The notes under the pieces are model-generated. The model did no database searches. It saw only the letters and a list, made by a program, of their open reading frames with translations, and had not been told where the DNA came from. The position numbers were made by a program, and so were the translations under genes. 64,000 nt of DNA. Origin: Talinum fruticosum (taxonomy: Eukaryota; Streptophyta; Magnoliopsida; Caryophyllales; Talinaceae). Where the stretch lies: assembly GCA_021018815.1 (NCBI GenBank), contig JAITYX010000033.1, positions 744,001 to 808,000 on the forward strand, given 5' to 3'. Shown here in pieces: positions 35,983 through 48,170 of the stretch; positions within the stretch are counted from its first letter, which is position 1, and the number at the start of each line of letters is the position of its first letter.

Positions 35983-37805
35983 TATTTTATGAACAATTAG
36001 ACTCATTAAATTTATCAGAGATAGAGACTTAATTGGCGTCCAAACATTTTATATATATAAATACAAATCAGATCCGATTGTAATGGAGTTTATATCTAAA
36101 TATATCTTTAGTAAAAAATTAATATTCTTATCACATTGATTCATGTGCAATTTTAATTTTAAAAAATAACATTAATAATTATAATAATGTAATGAGCGGA
36201 TATGCAGATCTAGCGTAATAAATGAAGTTTATATTCAAATATATTCTTAAAAAAATTAATTATACAAAGCGCATGGATACTTGGTAATCTAATATTATAA
36301 AATATTTTTTTAAATGGTTACTTGCAACACATTGAATCCCGCTTAAATGATACATCTCAAATTACTTCTTTCCTTTTTTCTATCCTTTTGAAATTCAAAC
36401 TAAATTGTTATTATCAATATTTATTTATAAAAAAAAATAACCATTGAAAATATTATATGGCTAGAAATAATTATGCAGTTACTAAGTTTAAAATTATCAT
36501 TTAAATAAAAGTAAATCTAACTTAAAAATTAATCCGTGATTAAAAAAATTAAAAAATTAATTCCTTTATAAATATATAACATAGATAAGTTTTTCCTCTA
36601 ATTAGCTCTTAAATTCCATTTTCTTCCAAATTAATTTTTTTACTTCAAATTAGTTCTCCCTTTAAATATATTAGTATAATCATATTTATCTCTTACTGTC
36701 TACATATTAATTAGGCCATTGTTGGGATGAAATCTCTTTGTGTGTAAAAATGATTTATTTTAGCTCAAATTTCATATTGTTTTAATTAGAAACTATTATA
36801 TCTTTTAATACAACTTAAATTATAATCTTTTCTTTTTTTCATATTTTACATCATTATTATGCCATGACAACAATCCTACAAGACAGTATTTAAGTGGGTA
36901 TAAAATTTTTCATAAACATAATCATGATATTGTATAGTGTTTCATCATTATATTTAAATATTTCAATTTTTATAAGTGAATATTTTGACTAATTTTTTTT
37001 TCATTTTTTGGTTTTTTTTATAAGTATTTCCAACCTTTGATATACTTTTATATTCTAAAATTTTAATATTCCTTACATTTCTCTCCAAATAAATCAATGG
37101 ATGTAAAAAGAAAATTGTTAATGGAACATTATTTTCTAATCTTTAATTAATAGTTGATATTTTGACTTTAATGGATCACAACATATATTTTCTAATGCCT
37201 GTCGTTTGTGTCTTATTAATTAAGTTTATTTTTTATCATGGCATTTGAGTTTTCGTGTTGGATATGAAGTTTATTTTTGTTTAAAACTTAACCACTTTAA
37301 AATCAGAAATAAAGGCAAAACCTTTGTCATCTCTACAAAATCATCTGTAAAAATGTTATGGACACTTTAATATTTTATGGTATCGAAAAAACCTAATCTA
37401 TATATCAATCTAAAAACTCAATCGAATTTTCATAAGACATGTTTTATTTTTTGTCTAGAGGAATTAAAAAAGAAATATAAAAAATTATAACATTGAGTTA
37501 TAAAATGATGCGAAAATAATATAACTATGTAAAAATCTTAATAAAAATAAGAAATTATTCCATACCTTTGATTAATTTAATATTATTTTATTTAAAATTT
37601 TTTAAAACATAACAATCCCTTGATATAAATTTTTTGTTTTATGCATGTGATCGAAAAAAATTTAATAGAAACGAAATTTGAACCGATTTTTTTTATATAT
37701 AAAGAATTTCTAATGATTCACATGACAGTCATAGGGTAGGGTGTGGTTGTCTATTATTTCATTTCAATTACCTTAAATGCTGTTGAGACGTATACGAATT
37801 TTTTA
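35983..37805. other. AT-rich intergenic
   Basis: No gene, RNA or element boundary is recognised. Confidence 0.5.
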
Positions 37806-38052
37806 CTTCCTCCGCCCCGTAATGTTTTCTCCATCCCTTAATGTTTTTTAATGACGATTTTTTGTATAATATTATCTTTTTTAAAAATAAAACAATAATT
37901 ACTAGATAAATTTATCCGTATAAAGCATATTATTGGTATTTGGGCACAAATAATGTAAGTGTAATTTAATGAATGCATTATACTAATATTAATTAACTTT
38001 TTAAAAATGTGTATTTTAGTGGTTTAGAAAAATAATTATGAGACGGAAAGAA
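37806..38052. mobile_element. Second Stowaway-like MITE, ~247 bp
   Basis: The left end cttcctccgccccgtaat and the right end (reverse complement ttctttccgtctcataat) are degenerate Stowaway termini with TA on both sides. It is more diverged than the copy at 35729. Confidence 0.7.
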
Positions 38053-39128
38053 TATTAAACATAATTTCTTGTCACTATTTACTAGTCAGTCGGAATTATT
38101 TATAAAAGAATGTCATGAAAAATAAAATAAATAAATTCTTTATTAGCAAACAGATCTTCAGAAATCAACTAAAATAGGACTTATTATCGACAACAATCGT
38201 CAATGACAGCTCCTCTATGACGGTGGGTGGAAGTATTTTGTTTGTTTTTTTAGGAAAAAAAGTTTATAGAGAGGGGAGAGCATGAAATTAAAGAGAGCAC
38301 AAATAATTTAGTGGTGATCCAACAAATAAAAAACACTTGAATTATTGGAGTAAAAAATTATTTAAAAGGAGGAGACATTACTTAGTGGATGTTTAGTTTG
38401 TGTGAATTAATAAAATTTCAATTTAGATGAGCAATTTGAATAATTTATATTATTTTTTATTTTATTGAAGTAAATTAATGTAAGTGCATGTAAAATAGGG
38501 TCCGCTAAAATAATAAGCTACTCCCTTGGTGCCATACTGTTGTTTCTAAATAAAAAAAAAAATTAAAATATTGACTAAATAGAGAGTATGTTTGGTGCAA
38601 ATAACGGATTGTGATTATTTCATTTGTCTAATTCATAGAAATAAAGTATAAAAATGTCTGTTTAAATTTATAATCATATTTCTTTTTGTATTATAATGAT
38701 TTGATTTGATATAATACAATACTGTGACAATTTTTTCATATCGATAATCACTTGGCCTTGTGATTAATATTAAGGTATGAGTATATTATATTTCTAGTTT
38801 AATTTTCGACTTCATTATATCGTATTCTTTTTTTAGATTTTTAAAAAAGAATATATGTTTTATTTGTTAAAAATATATTTATAATTATTAATATATATAA
38901 TTTATCTTAAACATTCAATTATCGGGACAATTGATTATTAAAGCAGCTCATACTAAAGGAACAATTCCATATTAAATTATCGATATTGACAACGAGATCC
39001 GTTGATATGACCGGTCGTATAATAATATATAATTTGTACAACATATATATTCGTACAATATCATAATGCGTGGAATAATTAAGAATCAAAAAATAATTCT
39101 CCACCAATTTTTGCCTTCTGGAGATTGA
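38053..39128. other. AT-rich intergenic upstream of SDR gene 1
   Basis: No gene seen. A short ctactccct...gagagta pair at about 38520-38588 could be another MITE scrap. Confidence 0.4.
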
Positions 39129-39138
39129 ATATAAAAGC
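39129..39138 (+). promoter_or_regulatory. TATA box of SDR gene 1
   Basis: ATATAAAAGC lies about 80 bases upstream of the start codon, a normal distance for a plant gene with a short leader. Confidence 0.6.
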
Positions 39139-39216
39139 AGGATACTAAGATATGCACATCATTCTAGAGAAGAAAACTAGTACAAGCCAAGGCAGCAGGT
39201 TCAATATCAATCAGTC

Positions 39217-40252
39217 ATGGCAACTGCATCTCTTCTCTCTGCTGCTGCAAGAAGGTGAGCTTAATTAGCTTCTAATCCTCTTCCTTTATATGGTTTGGTG
39301 CTCTAAATGCTATTCTTGATGGTATCAATTTCAAGCTGTTTTTATCGACTCTTGAGTTTATAGATCCAAGATAATTACGGTATCCCTTAATCTTTCATTT
39401 TTTTTAATATTAGATCGCCCTGAATCTCTCAGATCTATGGATCCAAAGTCTTGGTGCTAATTTTAATTTTATTCCAGGCTTGAAGGCAAGGTGGCCTTAA
39501 TCACTGGTGCAGTTAGTGGCATAGGTGAATGTACTGCTAGGCTATTTGCCAAACATGGAGCTAAACTCATACTGGCTGATATCCAGGATGATCTAGGCCA
39601 TGCTTTGTCAAAAGACCTCGACGGCACAACCTCGGCATCATTTCTTCACTGCGATGTCACCAACGAAACTGACATAAAAAACGCAGTGGACCTTGCCGTC
39701 TCCAAGCATGGAAAGCTCGATATCATGTTCAACAACGCAGGCATTGTAGGGGCTCCCACCACGAAAATCTTAGACACCGAGAAGGACCACTTCGAGAAGG
39801 TGGTCAGCACAAACCTAATCGGGCCATTCTTGGGCACGAAGCATGCTGCTCGAGCCATGATCCCGAGTGGCCGAGGTAGCATAATCAACACTGCTAGTGT
39901 GGCTTCAGTGGTCGCTGCATTAGTAGGCTACCCTTACACGTCCTCGAAACACGCGGTGGTTGGGCTCACCAAGAACGCGGCTGTGGAGCTAGGCCGCCAT
40001 GGAATCAGGGTGAACTCCATCTCTCCTTATTATACCCCAACCCCGCTTACTAAGAGGCTTTTGGAGATGAAGGAGGATGAAGAGTTTCGTGCCTTGTATT
40101 CCAACATCAAAGGTTCTATGTGTACGAGGGAGGTTGTTGCAGAGGCCGTGCTCTATTTGGCCAGCGATGATTCCAATTATGTTAGCGGACATAATCTAGT
40201 CATTGATGGAGGCTTTTCCACTATGAATGCTGGGTTTTGCATATATGACTAA
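39217..40252 (+). CDS. Short-chain dehydrogenase/reductase, SDR110C-like (copy 1)
   Basis: This classical NAD(P)-dependent SDR resembles secoisolariciresinol dehydrogenase, momilactone A synthase and terpenoid alcohol dehydrogenases, which oxidise secondary alcohols in plant specialised metabolism. Exon 1 is 39217-39254 (MATASLLSAAAR plus two bases, donor GTGAGC). Exon 2 is 39478-40252 after TTCCAG, and the phase-2 junction gives Arg. The product has 270 residues. Motifs: cofactor loop TGAVSGIG (22-29), Asp 47 at the end of beta-2 (ILADIQ), which favours NAD over NADP, NNAG (98-101), Ser 153, and catalytic Tyr 166 and Lys 170 (YTSSK). The C-terminus is MNAGFCIYD. A small first exon encoding a Ser/Ala-rich start is shared with copy 2 at 49238. 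The substrate cannot be read from sequence. No defects are seen. Confidence 0.95.
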
Positions 40253-40294
40253 TGGTTTGCATGTCTTGTTACTATCTATAAAGACGCTTGTAGG

Positions 40295-40300
40295 AATAAA
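40295..40300 (+). terminator. Poly(A) signal of SDR gene 1
   Basis: AATAAA lies 43 bases after the stop codon. A second AATAAA occurs near 40433. Confidence 0.5.
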
Positions 40301-40439
40301 GTTTCCTATATTTGAATCTGCTTAGACCCTAAACAAAATTTATATTTTAGTTGCGATGTTAGAATTTGTGTATTTTTGTATTCTTACCATTGTCAAAGTA
40401 ATATACGTTGTATATCGACACAAGTGTTATGAATAAAAT

Positions 40440-41218
40440 TTCTACTAATTCAATAAAAAAAAAATATATGCGAGATGCAATCCAAAACTAAACCTGTCAA
40501 GCTAGGCATATTATCAGAAAGCAGAAGACTTTTTGTTTTGAAAAATAATAACCACCTGCAAAGTTACTTATAATTTGGATAATTTAATTTTTAACTAGGA
40601 TAATAACAAAAGAAGAAAATTAAACTAAATAACACGTACTGATTCATGTTTTACTAGTTATTGGTCCTATGGCTGGTAGTAAAAAATATTGAGAGGAGAT
40701 ATTAAATAATTTATTTCATCTGAATATGTTTGCTTCATCAATCATTTTTCGGATTGCTTCTTTTATTTTGCCAAAAGCATCTCTTGAATCGTTTTCTATT
40801 TACTTATTTCATTATTTGTGCCAAAAACATTTCAAGCATAAATCAATTTCTATTTGCTTATTTCATTAATAGTGGCAAAATCAGCCTCACACCGCTTTAA
40901 AAGCGACAAGCGTTACAGAAATGTCATTGAATGACCTCAAATTATAGAAAATATTAGACAATGAAAGAACGATATCTCATCGCCTGGGGCATTAATGTAT
41001 AGACATGGGCGAATCTACACTAAAGTTAATGATGTTCATCGATACCGTTAGCCACTTCTATAAATTTTTGCGTTAAAATCTTTTAAAACTTTTGCATGAA
41101 TAATTAGAAAAATTGGTTAAACATTTGTGAAGAATATTAGAATGTAAAAATGAATGTTATCCCAGACAGATAAATTAAAAGGCCTTGAGTTTATATAGCC
41201 CGAGTCACCGTTGGCACC
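40440..41218. other. Intergenic between SDR gene 1 and the Copia element
   Basis: AT-rich with a short direct repeat (gccaaaa-cat...ttctatttgctta/ttctatttactta) at about 40770-40870. No gene. Confidence 0.45.
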
Positions 41219-41330
41219 TGAGAAGATTTTAGATTTTGTGCGACTCACCCAATATGGGAGCCCTAACGCTATATATATATGAGAATTATACAAAATAAAA
41301 TTATATTGTTAGCTCTTGTCCCTTATTACA
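41219..41330 (-). repeat. 3' LTR of the Copia element
   Basis: On the minus strand it starts TGTAATAAGGGACA and ends AAATCTTCTCA. It aligns along its whole length with the copy at 46260-46373. Confidence 0.85.
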
Positions 41331-44300
41331 CCCTATTAATCCGTACGGGAGGAGAATGAACGAACATATTGGCTTTAAGAAATAAAAATTAGAAGAAGAC
41401 AACCCTTTAGTAAAAATACCGCCAAATGAAAACTAGTAAGAACATATTTGACAATAAGATCACCATCGACGACTCGTTCGCGAACGAAATGATAATCAAC
41501 AGTAATGTGCTTGCTACAATTATGATGACTCGGATTAACTGTGAGATATTGTGCACTAACATTGTCACACAACACCTTGGTAGAGCAGCAAGAGAGATCC
41601 CTAAGTCATAGAATAGCTTGCGGAGCCGGATAATTTCAACAACCGCGTATGCAACTACACGGTATTCAGCTTCGATTGAAGATTTGGAGACCGTAAGTTG
41701 TTTCTTCGAGCGCCAAGTAATGAGATTGGGTCCATAAAAAATAGCATAACCTCGTGGTAGAACGACACATATCCTTACACCCACCCCGATCAGTATCGGA
41801 ATAGGCAACAATGAGGGAAAGAGTAATAACATGATGAAGAAGAATCCCATCGGTGATAATACCCTGCAAGTATATGAAAATACACTTGACAGACCAAGAG
41901 ATGAGTGGTATGGGGGCATGCATAAATTGAAAAACTACATGAACTGCATATGCAATATCGGGAAGTGTCATAGTCAAGTATTTTAGTGCACTTACCATGC
42001 TTCGTACTTAGTGGGATCCGTAAGTAACTCGCCATATGAGAGCGAAATAGTGGTACGGGGAATAATAGGGGTGCGCATAGGTTTACAAGTATGCAAGTAA
42101 AACTTTCCGAGGATATCATAAGTGTACTTATGTTGAGACAAAAGGAGCCCGGACGGAAGACGAGAAACTTGCACACCAAGAAAGTAATGCAAATCCCTAA
42201 GATCCTTCATAGCAAACTAACGAGAAAGTGTGTCAACAAACGAGAAAAGAAAGTGTGTGGAGCTACCAATAAGAATAATGTCATCAACATAAAGAAGGAG
42301 AACCAAGTGTATAAGAGGAAGAATGGAGAACAAACATGGATGGGTCGGATTGATTGCAGGAGAAACCATGCGTGAGCAAAAACTATCGAAACGATGAAAC
42401 TAAGCTCGAAGAGCTTACTTGCACCATAAATAGCTTTTTGCAAGTGACACACATGGTTGGGATATTGAGAATCAGCAAAACCAGGGGTTGGCGCATGTAG
42501 ACAGTTTATATAAGAAGGCCATGAAGAAAAACATTCTTTACATCCAGCTGCCTAATACACCAATTATGTGAATTTGCTAGGGATAAGACAAGGCGAATTG
42601 TGGCGGGACGAATGACATGGGAGAAGGTCTTATGAAAATCAATACCTGTTTGCTTGGTGATTACTTGCAGCAACCAATCTAGCTTTATAACGTTCCACGG
42701 ACCCATCAAAATGATACTTGATCTTATACACCCACTTACTCACTACAAGATTATGATGTGCGGGAAGAGGAACAAGTTCCTATGTATTGTTGGCAATTAA
42801 CGCATCAAACTCATCGATCATCGCTGCTTTCCACCTAGGATCCCTAATGGATTCTTTAAAGAAGACGATTCTGTTTCTAAACAACTAGTTGCTAAGGACG
42901 AGAATCCGCTTGGGCTTAGTAATCCCATATTTGGACCTAATTTGCATAGGATGGATATTAGCGGAAGGATCTACAGGTGTACGGACGAGCATGGGACACA
43001 AGAGGATGAGGCGACACACAAGAAAGAGAAGACACAGGGACGAGACGCCAATGGGGATGAGACATTAGTAGAGAAGTGAGGGGGATGGGTAACGAGGGAC
43101 ACACAAGGAGACCCAAGGGAAGGGGAGGGGACCGTCGATGAACATGCAGAGGCGAGGAGAATGAGTGGGCTCAAAAGAGACAGGCAACACCGACTCGAGA
43201 GGGACAGAAGACCGAGACGGAAATGACAAGCTGGATAGAAGAAATAGGAGGAGTAGACATCGAATTAATATGAGTGATAGATAAAATATCATACACTAAC
43301 TGCGTGTAATCACGTGCCAACGATGAGGACCTAGAGGTCGAGTCCGAAAGGGAAAACTGTTTTCATCAAACCGAACATGTTGACTTATATAAAGTTTCCC
43401 TATAATTGGATTAAAATAACGGTAGCCCTTGTATTGATGAACATACCCCAAAAACACGCTGAGCGGACCTAGGTTGAAGTTTATTGGCGGAACATTTCGT
43501 AAAATTTGGAAAACACGCACAACCAAAGGTCCGTAAAAAGTGTAATCGAGCACGACAAAAAAGCTTTTCAAAAGGACTTCGTTGTCAAGAACAGGTGTGG
43601 GTAAACGATTTATGGTAAAAGCTGCAGCCAGAGAGGTTTCAGCCCAAAAATGAGAAATAACATAGATTGAATGAGAAACGTACGTACCATCTCCAAAATG
43701 TGTTTGTGTTTATGCTCAGCAACACCATTCTAAGCCCGAGTATCAGGACACGGCTTACGAAATAAAATCCCACAGGATAAACAATGTTCCTTCAGGGAGC
43801 GTTATCAAACTCCTTCCCCCATTAGATTAAAAAAATTTTAATTGTCTTGTCAAACTGATTTTCAACCAATTTTTGAAATTGCAAGAAAATATGTAGGACT
43901 TCGATTTCCGCTTCATTGGATACAACCATGTAAAGCGAGAAAATTCATCCACAAAAATTACATAATAGTAAAACAATTTAACGGAATCACTGGGAGCTTC
44001 CCAAACATCGGAATAAATAATATGTAAAGGAGTATGAGAACAATGTTCAACTAAAGTAAAAGACAATTTTTGGGACTTAGAAAGTCGACATGCAACACAA
44101 TTGTCCTGAAAAACAAAACTAGTAATAACTTTATTTTTCTAAGACTATCTAGGGTACGAAGGCCACAGTGACCAAGTCTTCGATGCCAAAAATCTCCTGA
44201 ATCATGCATCGCAGCCTAAAGCGAGGATGACCGTGGGAGGACAGGACACGAAGGGGATACACATGACCCTGGCTAGAACCCCGTAAAAGGACATCATGGG

Positions 44301-46246
44301 TTTTGTTATCCTTAACAAAAAAGTGGAATCGATGAACCGAACATAGCAATCATTGCCACTACACGGACGATGCACGGACAACGATTGTGTTTCAAATGAG
44401 GAACATGAAGAATAGAATGAAGGGTAAGCGGACGACTTCGAGTTTGAATACGAAATTTTCCAACATTAGAAATGGGTAATAGGTCACCATACCAACAACA
44501 ACATTCTCGGAACCGAAATAAGGAGTTTTCGATGAAAGTATACCTTTGTTAGGAGTCATATGAGATGCAACGGGGAGTTTGCAAACCAAATGGTATCACT
44601 AGGTTCGGTAGGACCAAAGGTAGCAAGAGGAGGAAGAGAATTGTTGGGGCGGTTATGATACCAAGCGGGGCATAGAACAATAGTGTGACCCGAAGAATGG
44701 CAAATCGACACAAAATATTAGGAGCGAACCCAACACCCCCTAAATGACTCATTACTCGCAGTACAAATGTTAGTAGCGAGAAACGGAAAGGAAAAAATAC
44801 GAGATGATGAAACATTTGAATTGCATAAAGTAGAACATGGAGGCATACCCTTAGAAGGAATTGCGGTTGAGGCGGATGTGTTGGAGGATTTCCCTTTGTT
44901 GTTGTTGTGATTGTTATTACGACCATGGTTGTTCCGATGATTTCGGCCCTTTCCCGATTAGCATTGGAACCAAAAGAAGCACCATCCGTAGCAGTGGTAG
45001 AAACAACAAGTCCCAAGTGGGAGAGAGGCCTCGAATTGTGATGTTTCGAAACTAAATCCGCAACTCACGAATTAGAAGCTTAGTATGAACATCATCGAAT
45101 GTCCAAGTAGACTAGGCAAGTGAGTAAGTGTGTCCATAAAGCCATCATAATCAGCATCTAAAGCATGGAATGTATGCTAAATGAGGTCCATATCGAAACA
45201 GGGGACTAAATCGCAGCAAGAAATGGAGTCAGCAATCGTTTTAACACCACGTAAGAAGACCTCCATAGACTGTCTCGGGTTTTTCAAGATTCATTAGAAG
45301 ATGTTTAAGATCCGTTGCACGTGCCAAGCTGGAAGAATTGAAACGTGACTCAAGTCGTTGCCATATAAGTGATGCATGGGGCAAGTCTTTAATCTTAGTA
45401 AGATGATCCTTAGAAGCTGTAGAAAAAGCCACGCCCTAATGAATTGATCCAAACGAAGCCAAAGGCTATATGCGAGGATTAGGTTGTTGCAGCCACGAAG
45501 ACAGGGCGACAAAGGGAGGCGGTTGAATAACGGACCCGTCCAAAAAACCAAGCAACTTATGCATCACCAAAAAGGAGACAACTTGCGTCTTCTAGGACAA
45601 AAAATCATCAATAGTTTCAAGAACAATAGTAACAAAGGTTTTGATATTTAGAGTCCACAAGTGAGGATTAATTGGAGGAAGACCTAAGTCAACGGTGTGG
45701 CCAACGGACCATAAAACATCACCATTAAGCCCGGATGTCAAGTTGGGCGGTGGAGGGGCATAGAGACCGAACTAACCGAGAGGGTGGGGCTGCCGCCCAA
45801 GTGCGGGTGGGCGCGGAACCGAAGGAGTACTAGTCGGTCCCGCCGAAGGGAAAGAGAAGAGGACGAGAGGCAGCGACAACACGTACGGTGGGGCAGTAAC
45901 AACCGAGGAAGAGACGAGAAGAGAAGAGATGGTTGGGGAGAGTCGGCGGCACTGCACGGGCGACAGGCCGGCGGTCGCCGAAGAGGAGAAAAGAACGTTG
46001 GGGAGGGAGAAGCCAAGATAAGGGAGCGAGCAAGTGCTTGAAGCAATTGTGAACGCAGTAGTGGGAGCTGTAGCGGAAGGGGGATCGGAGGTGGCGACGC
46101 GGCGACTATGGTGGCCGAAGGTCCAGCCGCCAACGATTGGGTGGGGTGGTTGCCGTGTGGAGGAGTTGCTAGTGGAGACTCAATGGATGGCTAGGGTTTT
46201 GAGAAAAGAAATTGATTTGATTTTTGAAAAAGGTTAAGGAATCCTT

Positions 46247-46259
46247 GGCTACGATACCA
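46247..46259 (-). other. Primer binding site (initiator tRNA-Met type)
   Basis: The minus strand reads TGGTATCGTAGCC directly after the 5' LTR. This is close to the TGGTATCAGAGC site, complementary to the 3' end of initiator tRNA-Met, used by most plant Copia elements. Confidence 0.8.
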
Positions 46260-46373
46260 TGTGAAGATTTTAGATTTTGTACGACTCACGCAATCCGGGA
46301 GCCACGGCGCTATATATATATATGATAATTATACATACAAAATTACATTATTAGCCATTGTCCCTTATTAGCA
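46260..46373 (-). repeat. 5' LTR of the Copia element
   Basis: On the minus strand it starts TGCTAATAAGGGACA and ends AAATCTTCACA, immediately followed by the primer site. Confidence 0.85.
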
Positions 46374-46395
46374 CTTATAAAAATTAGTTAAACAA

Positions 46396-46590
46396 ACATG
46401 AAAAGCTCGATATCATGCTCAACAACATGGGCATTTTGTGCCCTCAAAGCCAATACATTTTGAAAATTGAAAAGGCCCGTTTCGAGAATTAAGGTGATAA
46501 CAACGAACACAGTTGGACCATTCTTAGCCACTCATTGAGCATGCTGCTTGAGTCATGATCCCAGCTCGCCAAGGTAACATCACCTCACCT
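46396..46590 (+). pseudogene. SDR pseudogene fragment (third copy)
   Basis: The plus strand matches the middle of the two intact SDR genes: catgaaaagctcgatatcatg, then ctcaacaacatgggcatt (NNAG changed to NNMG), cgtttcgagaa, ggaccattcttagc, gcatgctgct and catgatcccagctcg. It spans residues of about 90 to 147 in the intact copies and is broken by indels and stops. It begins about 20 bp from the Copia LTR and both ends of the gene are missing. It shows that the locus once had at least three tandem SDR copies. Confidence 0.85.
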
Positions 46591-47560
46591 AGCGCTCGTA
46601 AAATTTTGTTTGATATGAAAATTTGAATTTGTCTGAGCTGAATAAAATTGGGCACGAGTTATCAATTATTCGTCTAAATTTTAAATTTGGACACAAGATT
46701 TTTCTTATTTTTGTTGTCCAAAAATAATTTTGATCAAAATTTAGACTTGTCCGATTTGTCAAGCCAGAAAAAATCGGATATGAAACAAAAATTTTCGTCC
46801 AAATTTTATACATTGACTAATTTTTGAGTCAATTTTGACTCGAACCCAAATTTTTCAGCTCAGACAAAATATTTAACTAGTGTTTGCTCCGATAATTATG
46901 ATGATAATTAAAAGTGGCTGAGTTAAAAAATATATTTATTGGTGTTCCCTTTTTAGTATTCGTGAAATTTATAAGTATTAATTATATTTTATACATGTAC
47001 ACTTTAATAATTTTATAAATTTTAAAGATTTTTACATATAAATTTTAACAATTTTTTTGCCACTATATCCTATGTCACCGTTGACAATAATAGAGTCCCA
47101 TCGCTCATAACTAACACTTCATTTACGACATCCATAAGTGGATTATTACCATCTCGATTACATCAACACAAATGAGCCATAAAATGCTAGTTAATGGAAA
47201 GTAAAATGGTGTGCATCTTGACACCTCTTAAGTTACTTCTCTTAACTTAAAAGTTACATTATTATATATAAATTGAAAAAATATGTATGAAGATTGTCAT
47301 AGTATTAAAACTTATAATTTATTCATATTTTTCACGCATAATTTTTCTCAACTATAAAATCACATATATAATACTTTTTGCGAGATAAGGTTGGTCCGAT
47401 TAAGATATCATTGTATTCTCGTTGACGTAACCGATAGACATAAAACTTTATACTTCATAATTAAATATAATTATTGAAAATTCGATAATTTAATACTTTA
47501 TAACATATTAAGTTAGGTTAAAGCAACGACATTTAAAATATATCTTGTTATAAAACATGT
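46591..47560. other. AT-rich intergenic
   Basis: Contains many aattttg/gtccaaa words at 46610-46870. The stretch 47370-47560 resembles 48790-48980 in layout (gattaag/gattagg, aaaactttata/aaaactttac, taattatta), which suggests a duplicated flank. Confidence 0.4.
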
Positions 47561-48170
47561 ACCATCACCTCGGAAATCATATGCGTTTCAATAGTAGGCC
47601 GGTGAGTATTGAGGAAATTTAAGCCCTAAGAGGAAGAATTTGGCCCCGACCTATATGTCTCCAAGAAGTGAATGATTGTACCTGAAAAACATTTTTTGGT
47701 GTTGTCTTGTCACAAGGCTATGGACCATCACCTCGGAAATCATATGCGTTTCAATAGTAGGTCGATGAGTATTGAGGAAATTTAAGCCCTAAGAGGAAGA
47801 ATTTGGCCCCGACCTATATGTCTCCAAGAAGTGAATGATTGTACCTGAAAAACATTTTTTGGTGTATGCGTTTCAATAGTAGGCCGGTGAGCATTGAGGA
47901 AATTTAAGCCCTAAGAGGAAGAATTTGGCCCCGACCTATATGTCTCCAAGAAGTGAATGATTGTACCTGAAAAACATTTTTTGGTGTTGTCTTGTCACAA
48001 GGCTATGGACCATCACCTCGGAAATCATATGCGTTTCAATAGTAGGCCGGTGAGTATTGAGGAAATTTAAGCCCTAAGAGGAAGAATTTGGCCCCGACTT
48101 ATATGTCTCCAAGAAGTGAATGATTGTACCTGAAAAACATTTTTTGGTGTTGTCTTGTCACAAGGCTATG
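47561..48170. repeat. 163-bp satellite, four copies (one truncated)
   Basis: Copies start at 47561, 47724, 47865 (missing its first ~23 bases) and 48009, and end at 48170. Each contains accatcacctcggaaatcat, gaggaatttggccccgac-type text, tctccaagaagtgaatgatt and ttgtcttgtcacaaggctat, although copy 2 loses this last block. They differ at only a few positions, so the expansion is recent. No ORF is shared by the copies. Confidence 0.93.

Larger units (their letters stand above)
41219..46373 (-). mobile_element. Ty1/Copia retrotransposon, complete in outline but dead
   Basis: Near-complete element of about 5.15 kb in minus orientation with two LTRs of only about 112-114 bp. Reading from the right, there is a tRNA-type primer site next to the 5' LTR. 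A gag region follows with LARATDLKHLLMNLEKP (about 45300). Next is a GAG-pre-integrase block (LLRGSSQGHVYPL, about 44270) and the integrase core (IIYSDVWEAPSDSVKLFYYY at about 44000). Then come reverse transcriptase ([20 protein letters not shown] at about 42630, DLRDLHYFLGVQVSRLPSGL at about 42190) and RNase H (KKQLTVSKSSIEAEYRVVAY at about 41690). Stops and frameshifts occur throughout. The order gag-integrase-RT-RNase H defines Copia. The LTRs have diverged by roughly 15 percent by eye, so the insertion is old. Confidence 0.9.

Noticed and set aside
39646..39891. Antisense ORFs over the SDR genes (also 39989-40192, 50006-50209)
   Set aside because: Shadows of well-supported coding exons on the plus strand.
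42091..42375. 94-codon plus ORF (KREKKVCGATNKNNVINIKKEN)
   Set aside because: Antisense shadow of the Copia reverse transcriptase.
45738..46241. Proline/serine- and arginine-rich ORFs on both strands
   Set aside because: GC-rich leader/gag region of the Copia element; no independent gene signals.
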